A DNA stretch of 64,000 nt. Origin: Bacillota bacterium. Lineage in GTDB: Bacteria; Bacillota; Limnochordia; DUMW01. The notes beneath the pieces were generated by a model. It was not told where the DNA came from and ran no database searches. It worked only from the letters and a program-made list of their open reading frames with translations. Each line of letters begins with the position of its first letter. Positions within the stretch are counted from its first letter, which is position 1. The translations under genes and the position numbers were made by a program. The stretch covers positions 39,364 through 103,363 of the forward strand of contig DUMW01000088.1 in the NCBI GenBank assembly GCA_012839765.1. The letters run 5' to 3'. Shown piece by piece: positions 7,789 to 15,490 of this stretch.

Positions 7789-8787
7789 TTGTTGAAGATA
7801 GTTCTCGATGCAATGGGCGGGGATTATGCCCCGCAAGAACAGGTGAAGGGAGCCATCCTGGCGACCAAACAGCTGGGGATCGAGACGATCCTTGTGGGCC
7901 GTAGATCGGTCCTTGAGCCTTTGTTGGCAGAGCACGGTGCCGATGGGAGAGTTAGCATCGAAGATGCCCCCGATGTGGTGGACATGGGGGAGGCTCCCCT
8001 GAAGGCGGTTCGCAGTAAACCCAATTCTTCTTTGATGGTGGCGGCCAGGTTGGTGAAAGAAGGCCAGGCCGCCGGTTTGGTCAGTTGTGGCAATACGGGG
8101 GCCACCATGGCTGCCGCCTTGTTTTCTTGGGGACGGATCCCGGGGATCGAACGGCCGGCCTTGGGTACCGTCATGCCCACGGTGAAGGGAGCCAGCGTCC
8201 TTTTGGATGTGGGGGCCAACGCGGAGAACCGTCCCCAGCACCTGTTGCAGTTTGGGATTATGGGTGCGTTGTATAGCCAACAGGTCTTGGGGGTGGAAAA
8301 CCCCACGGTGGGTCTTTTAAATGTGGGAGAAGAGCCTGGCAAGGGGAATACTTTAGTTAAGGAAGCCTATGGGCTTCTGGCCGACAGTGGATTGAACTTC
8401 ATCGGCAATGTGGAAGGACATCAGTTTTTCGCCGGGCAATGCGACGTGGTGGTCTGTGATGGGTTTACGGGGAATATTGTGCTGAAGTCCGCAGAAGGGC
8501 TTGCCCAGGGGATTTTCTCCATCCTGAAGGAAGAACTCACCGGCAGTCTCCGGGCGAAGCTGGGGGCTTTGTTGGCTAAGCCTGCCTTCAAGGGTTTGAA
8601 GCAGAAACTGGACTACACCGAATATGGCGGTGCCCCCCTGTTGGGGCTGAACGGAATCTGCATCGTCTCCCACGGGCGTTCCGATGCCAAAGCGGTGATG
8701 AACGCCCTGCGGGTGGCCAAGCAGACCGCGGCGGGGAACTTGCCCCAATTAATCACGCGTTATGTGGAAGAGAAGGTGGAGCAATGA
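7789..8787 (+). CDS. plsX: phosphate acyltransferase PlsX
   Basis: A 332-residue PlsX, which makes acyl-phosphate from acyl-ACP and phosphate at the membrane for the PlsX/PlsY route to phosphatidic acid. The sequence has the family start KIVLDAMGGDYAP, the SCGNTGATMAAA and LLDVGANAENRP blocks and VVCDGFTGNIVLK. The start is TTG 7789, with TTG 7792 as alternative, after a TAGGGGG site. The stop overlaps fabH in an ATGA junction, so the two are translationally coupled. Confidence 0.97.
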   Translation: MLKIVLDAMGGDYAPQEQVKGAILATKQLGIETILVGRRSVLEPLLAEHGADGRVSIEDAPDVVDMGEAPLKAVRSKPNSSLMVAARLVKEGQAAGLVSCGNTGATMAAALFSWGRIPGIERPALGTVMPTVKGASVLLDVGANAENRPQHLLQFGIMGALYSQQVLGVENPTVGLLNVGEEPGKGNTLVKEAYGLLADSGLNFIGNVEGHQFFAGQCDVVVCDGFTGNIVLKSAEGLAQGIFSILKEELTGSLRAKLGALLAKPAFKGLKQKLDYTEYGGAPLLGLNGICIVSHGRSDAKAVMNALRVAKQTAAGNLPQLITRYVEEKVEQ

Positions 8788-9776
8788 AAGAGAAACGTTC
8801 CGCCGGGATTCTGGGTACAGGACGCTACGTCCCGGAGCGGGTCCTTACCAATCACGATTTGGAGAAGATGGTGGACACCAGCGATGAGTGGATTGTGACC
8901 CGGACCGGTATCAAGGAGCGACGGATTGCGGCACCGGATCAGGCCAGCTCTGATCTGGGTTTGGCCGCCGCCCAGGCGGCCCTGGCCGATGCGAACATCA
9001 GTGCCGAACAGTTGGATTTGGTGGTGGTGGCCACGGTGACCCCGGACCACGCCTTTCCCTCCACCGCCTCCATCATCCAGCATAAACTGGGAGCCGTTAA
9101 TGCCGGCGCCTATGATCTTTCCGCCGGATGTTCCGGATTTGTCTATGCCCTGTGTACTGCCGCCGCCATGATCCAGTCGGGTGCCATGGATTATGTCCTG
9201 GTGGTGGGGGCCGAGACCCTAAGCAAGATCGTGGACTGGACCGACCGGAGTACCTGTGTGCTTTTTGGCGATGGGGCCGGCGCGGTGGTATTGGGTCCTG
9301 TGGGCTCAGGTTATGGACTGGTCAGTTCGGTTTTGGGCAGTGACGGTTCCGGTGCGGAGCTGTTGTGTGTGGCTGCGGGGGGCTCCCGGCGACCGGCCTC
9401 CCCACAGACGGTGGAAGCCAAACAGCATTTCCTGTCTATGCACGGTAATGAAGTCTTCAAATTTGCGGTCCGGATCATGGATGAGGCCTCCAATTTGGTG
9501 TTGGCCAAGGCGGGATTATCCTCCCAGGATGTAGATCTGTTTATCCCTCACCAGGCGAATATCCGCATTATTGAGGCTGCGGCCAAGCGGTTGGGGCTAC
9601 CCATGGAGCGGGTCTATGTGAACGTGGATGCCTACGGCAACACCAGTGCCGCCTCCATCCCCATCGCCCTGGATGAAGCCCACAAGCAGGGCCTTATCCG
9701 GGGGGATTCCTACACTTTGTTGGTGGGTTTTGGGGCGGGCCTTACGTGGGCGGCGGCCATATTACGTTGGGAATAA
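8784..9776 (+). CDS. fabH: 3-oxoacyl-ACP synthase III (FabH)
   Basis: A 330-residue ketoacyl synthase III that starts fatty acid synthesis by condensing acyl-CoA with malonyl-ACP. The catalytic Cys is residue 116 (SAGCSGF), with His in IPHQANIRI and Asn in YGNTSAAS completing the triad. GTGRYVPE at the start and the C-terminal LLVGFGAGLTWAA are typical. It overlaps plsX by four bases and is followed 19 bp later by fabD. Confidence 0.97.
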   Translation: MKEKRSAGILGTGRYVPERVLTNHDLEKMVDTSDEWIVTRTGIKERRIAAPDQASSDLGLAAAQAALADANISAEQLDLVVVATVTPDHAFPSTASIIQHKLGAVNAGAYDLSAGCSGFVYALCTAAAMIQSGAMDYVLVVGAETLSKIVDWTDRSTCVLFGDGAGAVVLGPVGSGYGLVSSVLGSDGSGAELLCVAAGGSRRPASPQTVEAKQHFLSMHGNEVFKFAVRIMDEASNLVLAKAGLSSQDVDLFIPHQANIRIIEAAAKRLGLPMERVYVNVDAYGNTSAASIPIALDEAHKQGLIRGDSYTLLVGFGAGLTWAAAILRWE

Positions 9777-9795
9777 AGGTGGTGGGAGAAGGACG

Positions 9796-10722
9796 ATGAG
9801 CATAGCATTCCTGTTCCCTGGCCAAGGGAGTCAAAGGGTGGGCATGGGGCGGGAACTGGTGCAGGCAAGCCCCAGGGCCCAGGAGATCTTTTCCCAGGCC
9901 GCCGAGGTTTTGGATTTCCCGGTACAGGACCTTTGTTTTGCGGGCCCCCAAGAAGAGTTGAACCAGACCCGCTACACCCAGCCGGCCCTTCTCACGGTGG
10001 AGGTGGCCTGTCTGCGGTTCCTGGAGGAACAGGGTATAAGACCCAACCTGGTGGCGGGGCATAGCCTGGGGGAATATGCGGCGTTAGTGGCTGCAGGTGC
10101 CCTGGATTTTCCCCAGTGCCTGGGTCTTGTGGCTAAGCGGGCCCGGCTTATGGAGGCGGCGGCCGCGGGAAGCATGGCTGCAGTCTTGGGTTTGGAAGCC
10201 TCCAAGATCGAGGAGATCTGTAGCAGCATAGGGCCAGTGTGGCCTGCCAACTACAACTGTCCTGGGCAGGTGGTCATCTCCGGCCAGGCGGAGGCGGTGC
10301 AGGAGGCCTCCCGGCGGATGGTAGAGCAGGGAGCCAAACGGGTGATTCCCTTAGCGGTGAGCGGGCCTTTCCATTCCCCCTTGATGGAACCTGCTGCCCA
10401 GGAGTTTGCCGCCTATGTCGCCAAAACCACCCTGCAAAGGGCGGATATCCCGGTGGTGGGCAATGTGACCGCCGGGCCCCTGCAGGAGCCGGAGGAGTTG
10501 GCCAGGGAACTGGTGACCCAGATCCACTCTCCGGTGCAGTGGGAGCAGTCCATCCGCTATATGCTGGATCAGGGGGTGCGGGTCTTTGTGGAGGTGGGCC
10601 CGGGCCAAGTGTTGGCCGGGCTGGTCCGCCGCATTGATCGAAGGGCCGAGGTCTACTCGGTGGAGACCCCCGCCGACGCAGACAAACTGCTTGATTCGCA
10701 GAAAGGGGATGTAGTAATATGA
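9796..10722 (+). CDS. fabD: malonyl-CoA:ACP transacylase
   Basis: A 308-residue FabD that loads malonyl groups on ACP. It starts with IAFLFPGQGSQ, has the nucleophile Ser in GHSLGEYAAL, the Arg in KRARLM and the His in SGPFHSPLM. The frame is open upstream to 9628 inside fabH, but ATG 9796 follows a GGGAGAAGGA site and gives the standard start. The stop overlaps the fabG start in ATGA. Confidence 0.97.
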   Translation: MSIAFLFPGQGSQRVGMGRELVQASPRAQEIFSQAAEVLDFPVQDLCFAGPQEELNQTRYTQPALLTVEVACLRFLEEQGIRPNLVAGHSLGEYAALVAAGALDFPQCLGLVAKRARLMEAAAAGSMAAVLGLEASKIEEICSSIGPVWPANYNCPGQVVISGQAEAVQEASRRMVEQGAKRVIPLAVSGPFHSPLMEPAAQEFAAYVAKTTLQRADIPVVGNVTAGPLQEPEELARELVTQIHSPVQWEQSIRYMLDQGVRVFVEVGPGQVLAGLVRRIDRRAEVYSVETPADADKLLDSQKGDVVI

Positions 10723-11465
10723 TACTGACTGGCAGGGTGGCACTAGTTACCGGAGGCACCCGCGGCATTGGCAAAGCCATTACCGAGGCTTTGTTGCAGG
10801 CAGGTTGCCAGGTGGCCATCTGTGGCCGGAACGCAAAGCAGCTTGCCGAAACCGTCCAGGAGTTTGCCGCCACCTACCACCAGCAGATCCTAGGCTTCCC
10901 GGTTGACGTCACCGATTGGGACAGTGTGGAGCAACTGGTCGCCAAGGTGGAAGGGGAATGGAAAGCGGTGGATATCCTGGTGAATAATGCTGGCATCACC
11001 CAGGACAGTCTATTGTTACGGATGACCGCCGCCCAGTGGCAACAGGTCATCGATGTGAACCTCACAGGAGTCTTTAATTGCAGCAAAGCGGTGTTGCGGG
11101 GGATGGTCAAAAGGCGTTACGGAAGGATCATTAACATAACCTCGGTGGTCGGACGGATGGGGAATGCAGGACAAGCCAATTACGCGGCTGCCAAGGCGGG
11201 CGTGATTGGCTTTACTAAGAGTTTGGCCCGGGAAGTGGCAAGCCGTGGGATTACCGTTAATGCCATCGCCCCGGGGTTTATTGAATCCGCGATGACGGAC
11301 CAGCTCACCGAGGAGCAAAAGAAGCGTCTCACGGACCAGATTCCCATGCAACGGACCGGACAACCAGTCGACGTGGCCAATGCAGTCTTGTTTCTTGCCT
11401 CCGACCTGAGTGCCTATATCACCGGTCAAGTTTTGAACGTCGACGGTGGGCTGCTGATGAACTAA
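10719..11465 (+). CDS. fabG: 3-oxoacyl-ACP reductase
   Basis: A 248-residue short-chain dehydrogenase that reduces beta-ketoacyl-ACP with NADPH. The cofactor loop TGGTRGIGKA, the NNAGITQD segment, the catalytic Ser in INITSVVGRMGN and YAAAKAG are all present, and the C-terminus VLNVDGGLLMN is characteristic. It is coupled to fabD by a four-base overlap and followed by acpP. Confidence 0.97.
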   Translation: MILTGRVALVTGGTRGIGKAITEALLQAGCQVAICGRNAKQLAETVQEFAATYHQQILGFPVDVTDWDSVEQLVAKVEGEWKAVDILVNNAGITQDSLLLRMTAAQWQQVIDVNLTGVFNCSKAVLRGMVKRRYGRIINITSVVGRMGNAGQANYAAAKAGVIGFTKSLAREVASRGITVNAIAPGFIESAMTDQLTEEQKKRLTDQIPMQRTGQPVDVANAVLFLASDLSAYITGQVLNVDGGLLMN

Positions 11466-11492
11466 GAGTGTTATTAAGGGGAGGTGAACCTA

Positions 11493-11723
11493 TTGGACCT
11501 GTTTGAACAAGTGAAGGAAATCATTGTCGAGCAGTTGGGCATTGAGGAGGATGCAGTAACCCCGGAAGCTTCCTTTACCGAGGATTTACATGCCGATTCC
11601 CTCGACATTGTGGAGTTAATCATGGCCTTTGAGGATGCGTTCAACATCGAGATCTCCGATGAGGATGCGGAGAAGATCAAAATCGTGCAGGACGTGGTCG
11701 ACTACCTGAGTGAGTACGCTTAA
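11493..11723 (+). CDS. acpP: acyl carrier protein
   Basis: A 76-residue ACP with the DSLD motif; Ser36 carries phosphopantetheine. It is strongly acidic throughout. GTG 11484 is in frame but lies within the AAGGGGAGGTG ribosome-binding site; TTG 11493 has ideal spacing and gives the usual [16 protein letters not shown] start. A strong hairpin follows the stop, before fabF. Confidence 0.96.
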   Translation: MDLFEQVKEIIVEQLGIEEDAVTPEASFTEDLHADSLDIVELIMAFEDAFNIEISDEDAEKIKIVQDVVDYLSEYA

Positions 11724-11729
11724 TCCTAA

Positions 11730-11755
11730 GTGGTCCGCTGGTCACAGCGGACCAC
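11730..11755 (+). other. perfect hairpin between acpP and fabF
   Basis: GTGGTCCGCTG (11730-11740), loop GTCA and CAGCGGACCAC (11745-11755): an 11-bp perfect stem. A T-rich stretch starts only about ten bases later, so it may be a weak terminator or a 3'-end stabiliser that lets acpP be made in excess over fabF. Confidence 0.6.
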
Positions 11756-11870
11756 AGCCCGGCCTTATTCTTTATTTTATATCATTCAACCCTCTTAGTC
11801 AGACTTATTAGGATTTTCTCATTCAGGTGGAACTTGTAGAGACTTGATTCACCACTTGGGGGTGAAGCCT

Positions 11871-13112
11871 TTGCGACGCAGAGTAGTAGTAACCGGCTTA
11901 GGGGCGGTCACATCCCTAGGGATTGGCGTCGAAGCCTTTTGGCAAGCAATTCTGGCCGGAAAATCCGGCATCAAGCGCATAGATTCCATTGATATCAGCG
12001 ACCTACCTACGAAGATTGGGGCGGAGGTTACTGCTTTTGACCCGGAACAGTTCATGTCCCGGAAGGACGCCCGCCGGATGGATCGGTACACCCAGTTTGC
12101 GGTGGCGGCCACGCAGCTGGCCTTGGAGGATGCGGGTCTGGAGATCACCGACGAGATCTCCGAGCGGGCGGGGGTGCTCATCGGTTCCGGCATCGGGGGC
12201 ATCCAAACCCTCGAAGAGCAGTATATGGTCCTTTTGGAGAAGGGTCCCTCCCGGGTGAGTCCCTTTTTCGTGCCCATGATGATCCCCAACATGGCCTCGG
12301 GCCAGGTGTCCATCATGTTCAACTGTAAAGGGCCCAACCTCACCACCGTCACCGCCTGTGCCTCGAGCAGCCACTCCATTGGTGATGCTTTCAAGATCAT
12401 CGAACGGGGCGATGCGGATATCATGATCACCGGCGGTTCCGAGGCGGCTTTGACCCGGTTGGCCATGGCTGGTTTTTGCGCTGCCCGGACCATGTCCACC
12501 CGCAATGATGATCCCGAAGGAGCCAGCCGGCCCTTCGACAAGGACCGGGATGGTTTCGTCCTGGGGGAAGGGGCGGGGATTCTTATTCTGGAAGAATTGG
12601 AGCACGCCCAAAGACGGGGGGCCCGCATTTACGGCGAGATTGCCGGCTATGGACTCACTTCCGATGCCTACCATATTACGGCGCCGGAGCCCTCGGGAGC
12701 CGGGGCGGCCCGAGCCATGCGGTTGGCCCTGGCCGACGCGGGGATCTCCATCGAGGATGTGCAGTATATCAACGCCCATGGCACCTCCACGGAGCTCAAT
12801 GATGCCATCGAGACCTTAGCCATCAAAAACGTTTTCGGTGACCGGGCCTATGACCTGATGGTCAGCTCTACCAAGTCCATGACGGGCCACCTGTTGGGGG
12901 CCGCGGGGGGCATCGAGGCTATCGTCTGCCAGAAGGTCTTAGCGGAGCAAGTGGTGCCGCCCACCATCAATTACACCACCAAGGATCCCGATTGTGACCT
13001 GGATTATGTACCCAACGAAGCCCGCCCCGCCCAGGTGGAGGTGGCCTTGAGCAACTCCTTCGGCTTCGGCGGTCACAATGCGGTCCTGGTCTTCAAACGG
13101 TACAAAGGGTGA
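11871..13112 (+). CDS. fabF: 3-oxoacyl-ACP synthase II (FabF)
   Basis: A 413-residue elongating ketoacyl synthase with the catalytic Cys in [11 protein letters not shown] and the two His residues in NAHGTST and [11 protein letters not shown]. The frame opens at TTG 11844, but TTG 11871 follows GGGGGTG by six bases and gives the family start [17 protein letters not shown]. It is separated from acpP by 147 bp that include a strong hairpin, and is followed six bp later by rnc, as in many Bacillota. Confidence 0.96.
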   Translation: MRRRVVVTGLGAVTSLGIGVEAFWQAILAGKSGIKRIDSIDISDLPTKIGAEVTAFDPEQFMSRKDARRMDRYTQFAVAATQLALEDAGLEITDEISERAGVLIGSGIGGIQTLEEQYMVLLEKGPSRVSPFFVPMMIPNMASGQVSIMFNCKGPNLTTVTACASSSHSIGDAFKIIERGDADIMITGGSEAALTRLAMAGFCAARTMSTRNDDPEGASRPFDKDRDGFVLGEGAGILILEELEHAQRRGARIYGEIAGYGLTSDAYHITAPEPSGAGAARAMRLALADAGISIEDVQYINAHGTSTELNDAIETLAIKNVFGDRAYDLMVSSTKSMTGHLLGAAGGIEAIVCQKVLAEQVVPPTINYTTKDPDCDLDYVPNEARPAQVEVALSNSFGFGGHNAVLVFKRYKG

Positions 13113-13118
13113 CGGTCC

Positions 13119-13832
13119 TTGGCACGACACCGCGCTGACCTGGGCAAACTAGAAGAGAGTTTGCAGTACAAGTTCAAGGACCGGCGGCTGTTGCTCCAGG
13201 CCTTGACCCACAGCTCCTACCGCTATGAGACTGGCCAAGTCCAGGACAATGAACGATTGGAGTTTTTGGGGGATACGGTGTTGGATCTGGTGATCAGCGA
13301 GTATTTATACCAACGGTTCCCCGACAGCAACGAAGGGGTCCTGGCCAAGGCCCGGGCTAGCCTCGTCTGTGCTAAGAATCTGGCCCGCCATGCGGTGGAG
13401 TTGTCCCTGGGGAAATACCTGTTATTGGGCCGGGGAGAGGAGAAAAACGGCGGCCGGCGCCGGGCCTCCATCCTGGCCGATGCCTTCGAGGCGGTGATCG
13501 CCGCTATCTACCTTGATGGTGGGTATGAGGCCTGCCGACGGGTGGTGATGGGTATTTTCCAGGCGGATTTTCCCGCCGAACTGAGCAAACAGGAGTTACT
13601 AGACTCCAAAAGTGCCCTGCAGGAATATACCCAGGTTCATTACCATACTTCTCCCGAGTATCAACTGAAGTCCATGTGGGGACCGGATCATGCCCGACAG
13701 TACCGCGTGGCGGCCTATGTGAAGGGCCAGATGGTGGGGGAGGGTATCGGCAAAAGTCGGAAAGCCGCGGAACAGGCGGCGGCCCTGCAGGCTTGGCAGA
13801 CCATTGGTCAGTGGTCGAAGCATTTTATGTAA
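13119..13832 (+). CDS. rnc: ribonuclease III
   Basis: A 237-residue RNase III that processes rRNA and cleaves double-stranded RNA. The signature ERLEFLGDTVLDL is present, with a second catalytic cluster at DAFEAVIAAIYLDGG. The C-terminal third is a double-stranded RNA binding domain ending KAAEQAAALQAW. It starts at TTG 13119 after AAAGGGTG. Its stop abuts the stop of the convergent S24-like gene with no gap and no terminator between them. Confidence 0.97.
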   Translation: MARHRADLGKLEESLQYKFKDRRLLLQALTHSSYRYETGQVQDNERLEFLGDTVLDLVISEYLYQRFPDSNEGVLAKARASLVCAKNLARHAVELSLGKYLLLGRGEEKNGGRRRASILADAFEAVIAAIYLDGGYEACRRVVMGIFQADFPAELSKQELLDSKSALQEYTQVHYHTSPEYQLKSMWGPDHARQYRVAAYVKGQMVGEGIGKSRKAAEQAAALQAWQTIGQWSKHFM

Positions 13833-14450
13833 CTAGTATTGACGAATGAGGCCAACGACGCGGCCGAACACGGTCAGCTCCGCCAGGGCGATGTGCAGGG
13901 CTGAACCAGGATGTTGGGGAGGGATCAGGAGGAGGGATTCCTCCCTTGCATAAACATGGCCTAGGAGGTTTCCCCGGTCGATGCAGCTGACCAGGATCAA
14001 GTCCCCATCCACCCAGTCCTGCTTGGGGTCGACGATCAACAGATCATGTTCCTGGATCCCGGGCTGATACCGGCTAGAATCCACCACTAGGGCATACCCT
14101 TCGGTACTGATGGCGATGGGGCTGGGCACGAAGGAGCGGGGCCGCTCTCCGGTGGTGGACGGGCCTACGAATCGGGAAAAATGACCCACGATGGGAATAC
14201 TCCGCCGGACATATTCCCCCTGGTCTCTAGCCACTGGGATCCGCTGCAAGGGATCCTCGGGGGGTGGGAAATTGCCGGTGAGCACCGCCTGACGGAAATC
14301 TACAATACCTTTGAAGCCCGCCTTCCGTAGCCAGTAATAGACAGACTTCGACTGGGCATAGCCCATCCGTTCGGTGATCTCCTGGGCGGTGGCTGTGGGA
14401 TTGTGCATGATGATCCGGGCCATTTTGTGCAGCATGTCACGGTCGGTCAA
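13833..14450 (-). CDS. LexA/S24-like regulator without a Ser-Lys dyad
   Basis: 205 residues. The N-terminus (residues about 1-55) is a helix-turn-helix with AQEITERMGY and SVYYWLRKAGF. The C-terminal half aligns with the LexA/S24 fold: IPIVGHFSRF, then DSSRYQPGIQEHDLLIVDP and VDGDLILVSCIDRG. The Ser of the dyad is kept (DSSRY), but the Lys position is Gly-His (LLGHVY) and the Ala-Gly cleavage site is missing. It is therefore probably a non-cleavable DNA-binding regulator, not a working LexA. The start is TTG 14450 (next Met at 14435). It is divergent from the sigma-H-like gene and may control it and itself. Confidence 0.75.
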   Translation of the reverse strand: MTDRDMLHKMARIIMHNPTATAQEITERMGYAQSKSVYYWLRKAGFKGIVDFRQAVLTGNFPPPEDPLQRIPVARDQGEYVRRSIPIVGHFSRFVGPSTTGERPRSFVPSPIAISTEGYALVVDSSRYQPGIQEHDLLIVDPKQDWVDGDLILVSCIDRGNLLGHVYAREESLLLIPPQHPGSALHIALAELTVFGRVVGLIRQY

Positions 14451-14545
14451 TGTGCTTCAGCTCCGTTGGATACCGATCAAACCCTGATGGGCCAAGGGAT
14501 TTTGTCCCTAGATAAGTAATGTTAGGTTACCAGGCCATCTACACC

Positions 14546-14564
14546 TTTACCCAAAAAGGGTAAA
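14546..14564. promoter_or_regulatory. palindromic operator candidate in the divergent S24-like / sigma-H-like region
   Basis: TTTACCC (14546-14552), AAAAA, GGGTAAA (14558-14564): a perfect 7-bp dyad with a 5-base centre, in the 277-bp gap between two divergent genes. It could be a protein-binding site for the adjacent regulator. The remaining bases of the gap show no clear consensus promoter. Confidence 0.5.
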
Positions 14565-14727
14565 CTTGCGCAAAACTGCCCTTCTTTGAACCGACAACAA
14601 CGGGAAAACGTAGACCAGCCGCCCGTTGGAAGAATACATAAAATGGGTAACAGTCTCTCGCAAACACCAGGCATACAGTGGCAAGACAAGCATATATATG
14701 TACAAAGGTGTAAAAGGAGGCGACGGG

Positions 14728-15408
14728 ATGCGGGCAGATGAGCATCAAGCGCGGGATCTGGCTTTGGTGGAAAAGGTGCAACGGGGGGACAAACAGGCCG
14801 CCGAGGAATTGGTCTGCCGTTACACCGGCTTAGTCCGTCACATCGTGACCCGGTATCACACCCCCTTCCACGACTTCGACGATCTGTGCCAAGAAGGTTT
14901 CATCGGTCTTCTGGGCGCGGCCAAGCGCTATCGCCCACAGGCCTTCTCGGTGAAATTCAGCTCCTTTGCCTATCTTTGCGTGCTCCGCAAGATCTACAGT
15001 GTGCTGAAAAGTAGCAATAACAATAAGCATCGGTTGTTGAACGGTGCTGTGTCGTTGTCCGAGTACACCAACGACGATCAGAATAGGACCCTGGGTGATC
15101 TTGTGCCCCTGGAGGGACCAGATCCCGAGGAGATGGTCATCGAAAAATCGGTGGCGGAGAACCTGCGGCGCCTGCTTAGCAATCATCTGTCGGCATTGGA
15201 ATACCGGGTGACGATGCTGGTTTTGGATGGCTACACCTACAGTGAGATCAGCGCAGCCTTAAACCTGGAGTTGAAAACGGTAGACAACGCCCGGACCCGC
15301 TCCTGGTCCAAACTACGGCGCTTGGTCCACAACTACGGCTCGCTTTTAAGTCCCCACATTCCCACCCAGGTTCGCCGAAGGGCGGATCTAGAGCTTTGGG
15401 CCCGCTGA
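14728..15408 (+). CDS. sigma-70 family RNA polymerase sigma factor, SigH-like
   Basis: A 226-residue sigma factor. Region 2 has LVRHIV, DFDDLCQEGFIGLLGAAKRY and FSSFAYLCVLRKIYSVLKSSNNNKH; region 4 has EYRVTMLVLDGYTYSEISAALNLELKTVDNARTR. Length and wording match Bacillus SigH, the early sporulation and stationary-phase sigma factor, but the usual secE/rpmG neighbourhood is absent, so orthology is not certain. ATG 14728 follows AAAAGGAGG with good spacing; the frame open upstream to 14626 lacks such a site. It lies upstream of smc and downstream of the divergent S24-like gene. Confidence 0.85.
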   Translation: MRADEHQARDLALVEKVQRGDKQAAEELVCRYTGLVRHIVTRYHTPFHDFDDLCQEGFIGLLGAAKRYRPQAFSVKFSSFAYLCVLRKIYSVLKSSNNNKHRLLNGAVSLSEYTNDDQNRTLGDLVPLEGPDPEEMVIEKSVAENLRRLLSNHLSALEYRVTMLVLDGYTYSEISAALNLELKTVDNARTRSWSKLRRLVHNYGSLLSPHIPTQVRRRADLELWAR

Positions 15409-15490
15409 AAAAGCCCCTGCCCCGGTGCCAGACCAGAGCACATATGGTAAAATGAAGATGATTTGTAACTAGGGGGCGGGCAGGACAGGG

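Noticed and set aside
11790..11830. Possible second FapR site (CTTAGTCAGACTTATTAG) before fabF
   Set aside because: The dyad symmetry is poor and the spacing does not match the operator at 7097-7118.
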